From contig NZ_JBLXIK010000004.1 in NCBI RefSeq assembly GCF_048269565.1, positions 124,001 through 188,000 of the forward strand: a DNA stretch of 64,000 nt, given 5' to 3'. The notes under the pieces were generated by a model. The model had not been told where the DNA came from. It saw only the letters and a program-made list of their open reading frames with translations, and did not search any database. This DNA comes from Maricaulis sp048269565. Lineage in GTDB: Bacteria > Pseudomonadota > Alphaproteobacteria > Caulobacterales > Maricaulaceae. Both the position numbers and the translations under genes were made by a program. Positions 55,754-64,000 of the stretch are shown here, piece by piece (within the stretch, counting starts at the first letter, position 1; the number at the start of each line of letters is the position of its first letter).

Positions 55754-58303
55754 ATGGCTGAATTGCCCGCCACCGATACCGACACCCGGCCCGCTGCCGG
55801 GCGCAAGTCCTTCTGGTCGAAGCCTTTCGGCCGGGTCGCCTTCTGGGTCTGTGTCTTCATCGTGGGCCTGGCCGCGCTGGCGGCGCTGTTCGCCGCCGGC
55901 CAGGATGGCTGGCAGGGTTTCATCCTGCTGTCCGGCCTCGCCGCCATCGGCTTTCTGGTGCTCTACGCCATTGCCGCCGGCGAGACCGCCGGGCGCAGCA
56001 TGCGCAAGCAGATCAACCAGAACAAGGCGCCGAGCCCGGCCATGCTGGCCGGTCAGGCGATGGAAGCCTTTCCCGATCCGGTCCTGATGACCGATCAGCG
56101 CGGTGCGGCGCGCTGGGCCAATGCGGCCTATCGCGATCTCGCCCGGGCCACGGCCGGTTTCGGCCAGAGCTTCGGCATTCCCGGCATTGACCGCATCTGG
56201 GCCGGCGCCGGGGGCGGTGACGGCGCGGTTTACCGGCTGGCCCGTGCTGCGGCACGCGGCGAGGGCGCGTGCGAATTGCTGCCACCGCTTGATCTCGCAG
56301 ACGGCGCGATTGGCCAGTATCAGCTCGACGCCATGCCACAGCCTGACCAGATGATCCTGTGGCGCCTGACGCCGGTCGGCGAACGCTCGATGGGCCAGGC
56401 TTCCTCGATGGCCGACTGGTCGCAGCATGCGCCGGTCGGCCTGTTCTCGCTGCGCGCCAATGGCGAGATCGCGATGGGCAATGCCACCTTGCGCGAATGG
56501 CTCGGTCTGATCGAGGGACAGGGTTTCCCTGCTCTCGGCGATGTGCTCACCGGCGATGGTGCCAAGTCCGTGCTGCAGACGCGCGGCGGCGAGGGGATCG
56601 CCCGCATTGACTGCCGGCTGCGCGCCCGTGACGGCATTGAGAGCCCGGTCGTGGTCGCGATCGAATGGGCGCCGGGTGAACCCTCTATCGGCCGCGGTGT
56701 GCTCTACGGCCTGTCGCCGACCGGTTCGCCGCCGGGCGTGGCCCAGTCGATGGGCGAGACGCGTCCGGCCGGACGCACGCTCGACGACATGTTCGCCAGC
56801 GCGCCCTTCGGCGTCGTGCGCCTCGATGGTGCCGACCCGGAAACCGCGATGATCGAGGACGTCAATCCGGCCCTGGTCCAGCTTTCCGGCGGCAAGGCGA
56901 TCCCCGGGGTCAAGTTCCGCGAGATCTTCAACTGGGAAGACGGGCGTTCGGCGACCGACGCCTTTGCCGTGGCGATGGCCGGCGGCAAGGAGCCGGCCGA
57001 GGCGCGGCTCGACAGCGAGACGGCGACCTATGTCCACCTCGCCTTCGCTCCGGCACGCGGCGGCAAGCGCGTCGCCTACATCATCGATGTCACGGCGTGG
57101 AAGGAGCTCGAGCGGCAATTCTCCCAGGCCAACAAGATGCAGGCAGTCGGCCAGCTGGCCGGTGGTGTCGCGCATGATTTCAACAATCTGCTCACCGCGG
57201 TGCGGCTCAATTGCGATGAATTGCTCAACCGCCACCCGGTCGGCGATCCCGATTATGGCGAGCTGCAATCGATCAACCAGACCGTGGTGCGCGCCGCCGG
57301 ACTGGTGCGCAAACTGCTCGCCTTCTCGCGCAAGCAGACCTTCCGCATGGAAGCGATGGATATCGGCGATCTGCTGTCCGACGTCTCGGTCCTGCTGCGC
57401 CAGATCGTCGAGGAGACGGTGCGGCTCGACATCATCCATGGCCGCGATGTGCCGTTGATCAAGGTCGACAAGGGCCAGCTGGAAACCGCCATCATCAATC
57501 TCGCCGCCAATGCCCGTGATGCCATGCGCGACCAGGGCGGCGGCTCGCTGGTGATCCGCACCTCGGTGCTCTCCGACGAGGACGTCCGCAAGGCCGGCGG
57601 CCCCAATCCGCGGCCCGGTCCCTGGGTGGCGATCGCCGTCAGCGATGAAGGCCATGGCATGGATGCCGAAACGCTGGAGAAGATCTTCGAGCCCTTCTTC
57701 ACTACCAAGGAGGCCGGCAAGGGCACCGGGCTCGGGTTGGCGACCGTCTATGGCATCGTCAAGCAATCGGGCGGTTTCCTGTTCGCCGACAGTGCCGTCG
57801 GCAAGGGTACGACCTTCACCATCTATCTGCCCGGCCATCTCCCCACCGACGAAGAGAGCGCCGAGTACAAGCAGGCCGAAGAGGCGCGCACCGTCGAGCC
57901 GGCGCCGGCCGACCTGTCCGGTTATGGCCGCATCCTGCTGGTCGAGGACGAGGATGCGGTGCGCAATATCGCCGCCAAGACCCTGGTCAAGCGCGGCTAT
58001 GAGGTGGTCGAGGCCTGCGATGGCGAGGAGGCCTATGAGATCCTTGAGGATGATGAGGAAGGCTTTGACCTCCTTCTGTCCGATGTCGTGATGCCCGGGC
58101 TGGATGGCCCCGGCCTGCTGCAAAAGGCCCGGCATATGCTGACCGATACCCGCGTGGTCTTCATCTCCGGCTATGCCGCCGAGGAATTCTCCAAGACCTT
58201 GTCGGAAGAGCAGGAAGTCTCCTTCCTGCCCAAGCCCTTCACCCTGATCCAGCTGGCCGAGAAGGTGAAGCAGGAGATGGTGAAACGGGCCGAAAAAAAC
58301 TGA
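55754..58303 (+). CDS. cckA: Hybrid histidine kinase CckA
   Basis: An 849-residue kinase. Two membrane segments (about 30-80) are followed by two PAS-like regions (about 95-430), a HisKA domain with H474 in GGVAHDFNNLLTAV, an HATPase domain (N box NLAANARDA, G boxes EGHGM and GKGTGLGLATVYGI) and a receiver domain with D777 in LLLSDVVMPGLDG. In Caulobacter CckA passes phosphate through ChpT to CtrA and CpdR. The ATG after GGAG was chosen; the longest frame begins five codons earlier. Its place after fliQ-fliR-flhB agrees with Caulobacter relatives and ties the kinase to the CtrA-type promoters of this window. Confidence 0.95.
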   Translation: MAELPATDTDTRPAAGRKSFWSKPFGRVAFWVCVFIVGLAALAALFAAGQDGWQGFILLSGLAAIGFLVLYAIAAGETAGRSMRKQINQNKAPSPAMLAGQAMEAFPDPVLMTDQRGAARWANAAYRDLARATAGFGQSFGIPGIDRIWAGAGGGDGAVYRLARAAARGEGACELLPPLDLADGAIGQYQLDAMPQPDQMILWRLTPVGERSMGQASSMADWSQHAPVGLFSLRANGEIAMGNATLREWLGLIEGQGFPALGDVLTGDGAKSVLQTRGGEGIARIDCRLRARDGIESPVVVAIEWAPGEPSIGRGVLYGLSPTGSPPGVAQSMGETRPAGRTLDDMFASAPFGVVRLDGADPETAMIEDVNPALVQLSGGKAIPGVKFREIFNWEDGRSATDAFAVAMAGGKEPAEARLDSETATYVHLAFAPARGGKRVAYIIDVTAWKELERQFSQANKMQAVGQLAGGVAHDFNNLLTAVRLNCDELLNRHPVGDPDYGELQSINQTVVRAAGLVRKLLAFSRKQTFRMEAMDIGDLLSDVSVLLRQIVEETVRLDIIHGRDVPLIKVDKGQLETAIINLAANARDAMRDQGGGSLVIRTSVLSDEDVRKAGGPNPRPGPWVAIAVSDEGHGMDAETLEKIFEPFFTTKEAGKGTGLGLATVYGIVKQSGGFLFADSAVGKGTTFTIYLPGHLPTDEESAEYKQAEEARTVEPAPADLSGYGRILLVEDEDAVRNIAAKTLVKRGYEVVEACDGEEAYEILEDDEEGFDLLLSDVVMPGLDGPGLLQKARHMLTDTRVVFISGYAAEEFSKTLSEEQEVSFLPKPFTLIQLAEKVKQEMVKRAEKN

Positions 58304-58314
58304 GTGCTGCACGA

Positions 58315-58447
58315 AAATCTCCACGCGGGCTCGCCGCTGGAGGTTTGGGTGGTGCCTCCCCGGATTGGGAGGTGTGCGGGACGCGGCGAATGCCGTTTAG
58401 CGCAATAAGTAGTTGAGACATTCGAAACGTCCCGCACGTGGAGATTT
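58315..58447. repeat. Nested inverted repeats downstream of cckA
   Basis: AAATCTCCACGCGGG (58315-58329) is repeated in inverted form at 58431-58447 as CCCGCACGTGGAGATTT with a two-base insertion. Inside lie a perfect ten-base inverted repeat (58374-58383 with 58428-58437) and a six-base hairpin CCTCCC/GGGAGG (58355-58372). The 133-bp element begins 12 bp after the cckA stop codon. It may be a structured mRNA end, a small RNA or a non-autonomous mobile element; no open frame of note is present. Confidence 0.5.
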
Positions 58448-58677
58448 GCTCGGACGCCTTACGGCCCCCGTCTCGAAACCGGAATGGACTGTGCGGTCGA
58501 GCTTTGTGCCGCCTTTCCTCTCCGGTGGCCACGCCGGGGCTTAAGGATGTCACCCCTCTGCCCGGACGAGCTCCACGCTCCCGATCGCCGCAAGTGACTG
58601 AGCTCACGCCTCCCGTGCAACCGGAACGCTGTGATTATGCGCCAGGCTGCAGGGGGGGGGATAAGTTCACTCAAATT

Positions 58678-58761
58678 TCGTCATCCCGACGCAAGTCGGG
58701 ACCTCGATATCGCAGGCTCCGACCCTGTCACGTCGAGGTCCCGGCCTTCGCCGGGATGTCG
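58678..58761. repeat. Paired inverted REP-like units
   Basis: The unit CGTCATCCCGACGCAAGTCGGGACCTCGA (58678-58706) recurs in inverted orientation at 58733-58761 with changes in its hairpin loop. Each unit has its own hairpin (CCCGAC-GCAA-GTCGGG and CCCGGC-CTTC-GCCGGG). This is a typical paired palindromic extragenic repeat. A run of nine to ten G lies just upstream (58651-58660). The rest of 58448-58842 shows no gene. Confidence 0.7.
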
Positions 58762-58842
58762 TGGGATAATTGTCGGCGGTGGGGGATAAGTGCCGGGGCG
58801 GAGCTGGTGACGGTATCGCGAGGCGGGCAGCCAGGGTCGCCT

Positions 58843-60198
58843 TCAAAGGGGCTGCGCATTGAGCAGGGCCCGGTATTCGCGCACTTTCTGGACGTATCGC
58901 ACCGGTTCCTGGCCGCGGGCATAGCCATAGCGCAGACCGCGATAATGCGCCGGATCGGACAGGAGGGGCAGCACAATGGCGAGATCCTCCCAGCTATCCT
59001 TGTCCAGACCCTGCCGTTCGGCCAGGGCGCGCGCGTCATACATGTGACCCATGCCGATATTATAGGCAGCAAGGGCAAACCAGACCCGGTCCTCGCCGGT
59101 GACGCTGTCCGGGACGCGTTGGTACAGGTCTTCCAGATAGGCAGCGCCGCCTTCAATGCTTTGGCGCGGGTCGGTGCGATCCTCGATTCCGACCCGCTCG
59201 GCCGTCGACAGGGTCAGCATCATCAGGCCGCGCACGCCGGTATCGCTGACTGCGTCGGGATTCCAGTGCGACTCCTGATAGGCTTGGGCCGCGAGCAGAT
59301 CCCAGTCGAACGAGGTCTGCTCGGCGGCGGCCTCGAACCAGTCCTCATAGCGCGGCAGGCGGGTTTCGACCCGGTCGACGAAGCTGGACACGTCGACATA
59401 ATTGAAATCGCCGAACTGGCCGAACCAGGTCTCGTCCAGCCGTTCCAGCAGATCGCCGTCGTGGATCTGGCGAAACCAGGCCGCCATGGTGTCGCCGAGG
59501 CCCTCGATATGGCCGGAATAGGCCCAGGCGAGGGATTGCTCGCCGGTCAAATCCATCGCCACGACGAGATCGGGATGGCGGCGGCGCGCGAAGTCCGCGA
59601 GGTGCGAATCGGCAATGGTGCAGTCGAACTTCCCGGCATCGACGGCCTCAAGCAGCGGCATGGCCGACCCCGCGCGGCGCTCGGTCCAGTGCAGCTCGTC
59701 ATCGCGGGCCGGCAGGGCCTGCAGCGTCTCCAGATAGCTTGAACCCGACAATACCACGATGCGGGCCCGACCGAGATCGTCCACCGTGGTCGGAACCGGG
59801 CCGCCCGCATGGCAGACCAGTTGTTCGGTGACCGTCTTGTAGGCGGGGCCAAACACCATATGCGCTTCGCGCGAAGGCGTGACGGTCAGGCCGGCCGCAG
59901 CGATATCACCCTCGCCGGCGGCGAGGGCGGCCGTGAGTGCCGTAATCGAGGGCCGTGTCTCGAAATGTGCATCGACGCCGAGATGGCCCGCGAAGGCGCG
60001 GACCAGGTCGACCTCATAGCCGCTCGGGCCGTCTTCGCCCGCCATATAGCTGGTCGGGCCCTCAAGGGTCAGGACGATGAGGCTTCCGCGTGCCTGCAAG
60101 GCCTCCACCGAGGCGATACCGCCGGGCACGGCCGCCGGGCCGCAAGCGGTCAGGATGGATGCCATCGCCATGGCGCGAAGAAATCGGGCAGGGATCAT
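58843..60198 (-). CDS. MltF-like lytic transglycosylase
   Basis: A 451-residue protein with a lipoprotein-like signal (AMASILTAC). The first part (about 35-270) is a periplasmic solute-binding fold, LIVLTLEGPTSYMAGEDGPSGYEVDLVRAFAGHLGVDA; the C-terminal part is a lysozyme-like transglycosylase domain with the catalytic Glu in DWDLLAAQAYQESHWNPDAVSDTGVRGLMMLT and AAYNIGMGHMYDAR. This is the MltF architecture, in which the binding domain regulates peptidoglycan cleavage. The longer frame upstream encodes Arg/Pro-rich residues and was rejected. It is divergent from recA. Confidence 0.88.
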   Translation of the reverse strand: MIPARFLRAMAMASILTACGPAAVPGGIASVEALQARGSLIVLTLEGPTSYMAGEDGPSGYEVDLVRAFAGHLGVDAHFETRPSITALTAALAAGEGDIAAAGLTVTPSREAHMVFGPAYKTVTEQLVCHAGGPVPTTVDDLGRARIVVLSGSSYLETLQALPARDDELHWTERRAGSAMPLLEAVDAGKFDCTIADSHLADFARRRHPDLVVAMDLTGEQSLAWAYSGHIEGLGDTMAAWFRQIHDGDLLERLDETWFGQFGDFNYVDVSSFVDRVETRLPRYEDWFEAAAEQTSFDWDLLAAQAYQESHWNPDAVSDTGVRGLMMLTLSTAERVGIEDRTDPRQSIEGGAAYLEDLYQRVPDSVTGEDRVWFALAAYNIGMGHMYDARALAERQGLDKDSWEDLAIVLPLLSDPAHYRGLRYGYARGQEPVRYVQKVREYRALLNAQPL

Positions 60199-60281
60199 CG
60201 CTCCAACGATAAGCGCTCGCCGCGCCCCCGCCAAGTCAGTCCTGGCGGCGTCGCTTTGTTCCGTTTTGTTAACCATAAATG

Positions 60282-60302
60282 TTCCACTTGTGTTCTGGAA
60301 CA
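60282..60302 (+). promoter_or_regulatory. Alphaproteobacterial SOS (LexA) box of recA
   Basis: GTTC-CACTTGT-GTTC matches the alphaproteobacterial LexA consensus GTTC-N7-GTTC exactly, about 70 bp before the recA ATG. The second half also forms GTTC-TG-GAAC, an inverted repeat. A further GTTC at 60259 with TTAACC at 60270 lies upstream. RecA would be derepressed on DNA damage. Confidence 0.85.
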
Positions 60303-60364
60303 AAACTGGTACGTTGTGTCTCGGTTGCCCGTGACCGAGGGGCGTGAAATAAGGGAATATCGAT

Positions 60365-61441
<1,077 letters not shown>

Positions 61442-61448
61442 CGATAAT

Positions 61449-61490
61449 CCGGCCGGCCCGCACGGATTTGCGCGCAGGCCGGCCATTTTT
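61449..61490 (+). terminator. Rho-independent terminator after recA
   Basis: GGCCGGCC at 61451-61458 pairs with GGCCGGCC at 61477-61484 (self-complementary arms) around an 18-base loop and is followed by ATTTTT. It lies ten bases past the recA stop codon. Confidence 0.7.
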
Positions 61491-61604
61491 CATTAACCAG
61501 TCCCGCGCAAGGTGGCGTCTGGCTTAGGGGTGGTAAATGTGGCTGGGTCTCCTTGACAGGAGGTCCGGCCTTTTTGCCGTCTAGTGTCTTTTGAAAGTCT
61601 TGTT

Positions 61605-62078
61605 ATGGCCATTGGTATGTCTGTCGATCTGGAACGGGGCATCCGGATCTTTACCTTCAGCGGTAGTGTCACACCCGCCGATCTTGAATTCGTGGCCACG
61701 CGCTACATTGATCGCGAGCACTACCGCTTCACCGATCGCGAGATCGTCCATTTCGCACCCGATGTGTCGCTGGCCGAAATCGAGGCGGAGGATCTGGGCG
61801 CCCTGGCTGACCGGTTCTTTGAAGCCAGGCGTACTCGAGATGATGTCCTGCCGGATGAAACCATCTGGGTGATGCCGGAGCAGGTGCGCAGCGAGGCGAG
61901 GCTATGGCGTGAATTCACGCATGATCCGGAATGCACCCAAAAGGACCGGCGCTATGTCGATACGCTCGAGGCTGCAGTCGCCGCCTACCGCCTGCCCGAT
62001 GCCTGGCTCGAGGACATCCGGCAAGGCAAGGGGTTCCGTCATTTCGGCGAGGTCGGGACGATCGCGCCTGCGGGTTGA
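61605..62078 (+). CDS. Hypothetical protein
   Basis: I do not recognise this 157-residue soluble protein. It begins MAIGMSVDLERGIRIFTFSGSVTPADLEFVATRYIDREHYRFTDREIVHFAPDVSL; the alternation of short strands and helices recalls STAS-like domains (the DLERGIRIFTFSG segment), but no motif is decisive. The start follows GAAAG; an earlier in-frame ATG is possible. It lies between recA and alaS on the same strand, about 105 bp before alaS. No signal peptide or membrane segment is present. Confidence 0.6.
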   Translation: MAIGMSVDLERGIRIFTFSGSVTPADLEFVATRYIDREHYRFTDREIVHFAPDVSLAEIEAEDLGALADRFFEARRTRDDVLPDETIWVMPEQVRSEARLWREFTHDPECTQKDRRYVDTLEAAVAAYRLPDAWLEDIRQGKGFRHFGEVGTIAPAG

Positions 62079-62183
62079 GACGCACGGCTTGCACAGGCCG
62101 CCACGTTTCCATATCTCCTGAAAACTGGTAACGCAGCGGCTTCGGCCGGGCGCCGAAATGACGATGCTAAACAGGATGATTCC

Positions 62184-64000
62184 ATGGCCAGCTTGCGCGA
62201 TATCCGGGCGACTTTTCTCGACTACTTCGGCCGCAATGGCCATGAGGTCGTGCCCTCCAGCCCGCTGGTGCCGCAGGACGATCCGACCCTGCTCTTCGTC
62301 AATGCCGGCATGGTGCCGTTCAAGAATGTCTTCACCGGCAAGGAAAAGCGCCCCTACACGCGCGCAACCTCGTCGCAGAAGTGCGTCCGCGCCGGCGGCA
62401 AGCACAATGATCTCGACAATGTCGGCTATACGGCGCGCCACCATACCTTCTTTGAAATGCTCGGGAATTTTTCGTTCGGCGATTATTTCAAGGAGCAGGC
62501 GATCCATCATGCCTGGCAGCTGGTCACCCGGGAATACGGCCTGAGCGCCGACCGGCTGCTGGTCACGGTCTATTCCGAAGACCAGGAGGCGCGGGCCCTG
62601 TGGCGCAAGATCGCCGGCCTCTCCGACGACCGCATCATCTCGATCTCGACCTCGGACAATTTCTGGTCGATGGGCGATACCGGTCCGTGCGGTCCGTGCT
62701 CGGAGATATTCTTCGACCATGGCGCCGACATTCCGGGTGGGCCTCCAGGTTCGCCGGACGAGGATGGCGACCGTTTCATCGAGATCTGGAATCTCGTCTT
62801 CATGCAGTATGAGCAGCTCTCCCCCGAGGAGCGCGTCAACCTGCCCAAGCCGTCGATCGATACCGGCATGGGGCTGGAGCGCATCGCCGCGATCCTGCAG
62901 GGCAAGCACAATAATTACGAGATCGATCTGTTCGCCAATCTGATCCGGGCCGGCGAAAGCGTACTCGGCGTCAAGGCGGAGGGTACGGCGCTGGCCAGCC
63001 ACCGTGTGATCGCCGATCATTTGCGCTCGACCTGTTTTCTGATGGCCGATGGCGTCAGCCCGTCCAATGAGGGCCGCGGCTATGTCCTGCGCCGCATCAT
63101 GCGCCGCGCCATGCGCCATGCGCATCTGCTCGGTGCGACCGAGCCGGTGATGTGGAAGCTGGTCGAAGCGCTCAAGGTGGAGATGGGCGAGGCCTATCCC
63201 GAACTGGTCCGCGCCCAGCCGATGCTCGAGGATACGCTGCGCATCGAGGAAGAGCGCTTCCAGACCACGCTCGGCCGCGGGCTTGGCCTGCTCGAGGAAG
63301 CCACCGCCGGCCTCGCCGCCGGTGCGGTTCTGCCGGGCGACACCGCTTTCAAGCTCTACGATACCTATGGCTTCCCGCTCGATCTGACCCAGGATGCCCT
63401 GCGCGCCAAGGGGATGACGGTCGATGAGGCCGGTTTTGAGACCGCGATGGACAAGCAGCGCAGCGATGCGCGCGCCAGCAAATTCTCCTCGGGCCAGGCG
63501 GCCCCGGACGAGGTCTGGTTTGCCGTGCGCGACAAGGCCGGCGCCAGCGAATTCCTCGGCTATGACGGGCTGGAAGGCCGCGGCAGGCTGGCCGCGATTA
63601 TCGCCGATGCCCACGAGGCCAAGGCGCTCGGTGCCGGCCAGCGCGGCGAGCTGGTATTTGATGCGACGCCGTTTTACGGCGAATCCGGCGGACAGGCCGG
63701 CGATAGTGGTCTGATCGAATTCGAAAATGGCGCCATTTTCCGCGTCACCGACACGCAAAAGCGCGGCGGCGACATGCATGCGCATGTCGGCGTGCTCGAG
63801 CGCGGCGAAATCACGCTCGGCGATCATGCCGTGCTCAGGGTCGATGCGGCGCGCCGCAATACGACGCGCGCCAATCACTCCGCGACGCATTTGCTGCATG
63901 CCGCCCTGCGCGATGTGCTCGGGCCGCAGGTGTCGCAGAAGGGCTCCTATGTCGGCCCCGACCGGCTGCGCTTTGATTTCAGCCAGAACAAGCCGATCAG
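62184..64000 (+). CDS. alaS: Alanine--tRNA ligase, N-terminal part
   Basis: The frame continues past the end of the window; about 605 residues are present. The catalytic domain starts with SLRDIRATFLDYFGRNGHEVVPSSPLVP and has NAGMVPFKNVFTG, HHTFFEMLGNFSFGDYFK and DTGPCGPCSEI. The tRNA-recognition region and the start of the editing domain are present, including H565-x3-H569 in NHSATHLLHAAL, used to remove mischarged Ser or Gly. The C-terminal oligomerisation part lies outside. AGGA precedes the ATG. In alphaproteobacteria recA and alaS are often close. Confidence 0.97.
   Translation, partial: MASLRDIRATFLDYFGRNGHEVVPSSPLVPQDDPTLLFVNAGMVPFKNVFTGKEKRPYTRATSSQKCVRAGGKHNDLDNVGYTARHHTFFEMLGNFSFGDYFKEQAIHHAWQLVTREYGLSADRLLVTVYSEDQEARALWRKIAGLSDDRIISISTSDNFWSMGDTGPCGPCSEIFFDHGADIPGGPPGSPDEDGDRFIEIWNLVFMQYEQLSPEERVNLPKPSIDTGMGLERIAAILQGKHNNYEIDLFANLIRAGESVLGVKAEGTALASHRVIADHLRSTCFLMADGVSPSNEGRGYVLRRIMRRAMRHAHLLGATEPVMWKLVEALKVEMGEAYPELVRAQPMLEDTLRIEEERFQTTLGRGLGLLEEATAGLAAGAVLPGDTAFKLYDTYGFPLDLTQDALRAKGMTVDEAGFETAMDKQRSDARASKFSSGQAAPDEVWFAVRDKAGASEFLGYDGLEGRGRLAAIIADAHEAKALGAGQRGELVFDATPFYGESGGQAGDSGLIEFENGAIFRVTDTQKRGGDMHAHVGVLERGEITLGDHAVLRVDAARRNTTRANHSATHLLHAALRDVLGPQVSQKGSYVGPDRLRFDFSQNKPI

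Noticed and set aside
55679..58324. Open frame of 881 codons on the minus strand opposite cckA
   Set aside because: It mirrors cckA exactly; the product is His/Gly/Leu-rich and has no motif. The kinase on the other strand has all expected domains.
58438..59742. Open frame of 434 codons on the plus strand across the repeat region and the MltF-like gene
   Set aside because: It runs through the REP-like units and antisense to a clear transglycosylase; there is no ribosome site.
61902..63899. Open frame of 665 codons on the minus strand opposite alaS
   Set aside because: It is antisense to alanyl-tRNA synthetase motifs and has no ribosome site or recognisable domain.

Overview
The window is high-GC, gene-dense DNA from an alphaproteobacterium of the Caulobacterales/Maricaulales type, most like Maricaulis. 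The reasons are the flbT-flaF-flagellin locus, fliX divergent from flgI, flaEY-like and flmG-like genes, cckA directly after fliQ-fliR-flhB, CtrA-type TTAA-N7-TTAA boxes with GANTC sites, and an alphaproteobacterial GTTC-N7-GTTC SOS box before recA. The genus is inferred from gene content and order; no database search was possible. I saw no rRNA, tRNA, CRISPR array or transposase.

Layout. 1-798: end of a glutathione S-transferase gene and a Nudix hydrolase. 799-10246: a von Willebrand factor A (CoxE-like) gene and a MoxR-type AAA ATPase gene, normally neighbours, separated by about 7.4 kb holding a TonB-dependent receptor with a divergent TetR regulator, a lipoprotein pair of unknown function (diheme cytochrome c plus parallel beta-helix), a hexapeptide acetyltransferase and an AT-richer orphan membrane protein. 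10389-17616: a cupin gene, then a six-gene minus-strand unit (FlmG-like TPR glycosyltransferase, PseG-like protein, sulfotransferase, ATP-grasp enzyme, SpsF-like cytidylyltransferase, NeuB-like synthase without a SAF domain). 17807-22426: flbT, flaF, three short flagellins and a FlaG-like gene. 22539-29174: the pseudaminic-acid genes pseC, pseI, pseG, pseB, an SpsF-like cytidylyltransferase, the Pse-associated methylase and a formyltransferase. 29259-32000: a FlaEY-like protein.

32055-47570 is a flagellar block: flbY-like, flgJ-like and flgI; fliX; dksA; flgF-flgG-flgA-flgH; fliL-fliM-DUF6468-motE-like and a 1146-residue periplasmic TPR protein; fliO-fliP; flgB-flgC-fliE. 47647-53488 holds three tandem DUF885 lipoproteins. 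53602-58303 is fliQ-fliR-flhB-cckA. 58304-58842 is a repeat-rich gap. Then come an MltF-like lytic transglycosylase, recA with its SOS box, an unknown small gene and the start of alaS.

How it works together. Most of the window builds the flagellum: export gate (FliO, P, Q, R, FlhB), rod and rings (FlgB, C, F, G, H, I, A, J, FliE), switch (FliM, FliL and accessories), filament and its control (flagellins, FlbT, FlaF, FlaG), and flagellin glycosylation (Pse enzymes, FlmG-like transferase). The promoters show a two-step cascade. CtrA-type boxes with a GANTC site near the start codon precede early genes (fliX, fliL, flgB, fliQ, pseB, and also the cupin). Textbook sigma-54 promoters, each with a CGGCA/TGCCG-type inverted repeat or half-site 76-103 bp upstream, precede late genes (flgI, flgF and the three flagellins). 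CckA, which feeds CtrA in Caulobacter, lies in the same region.
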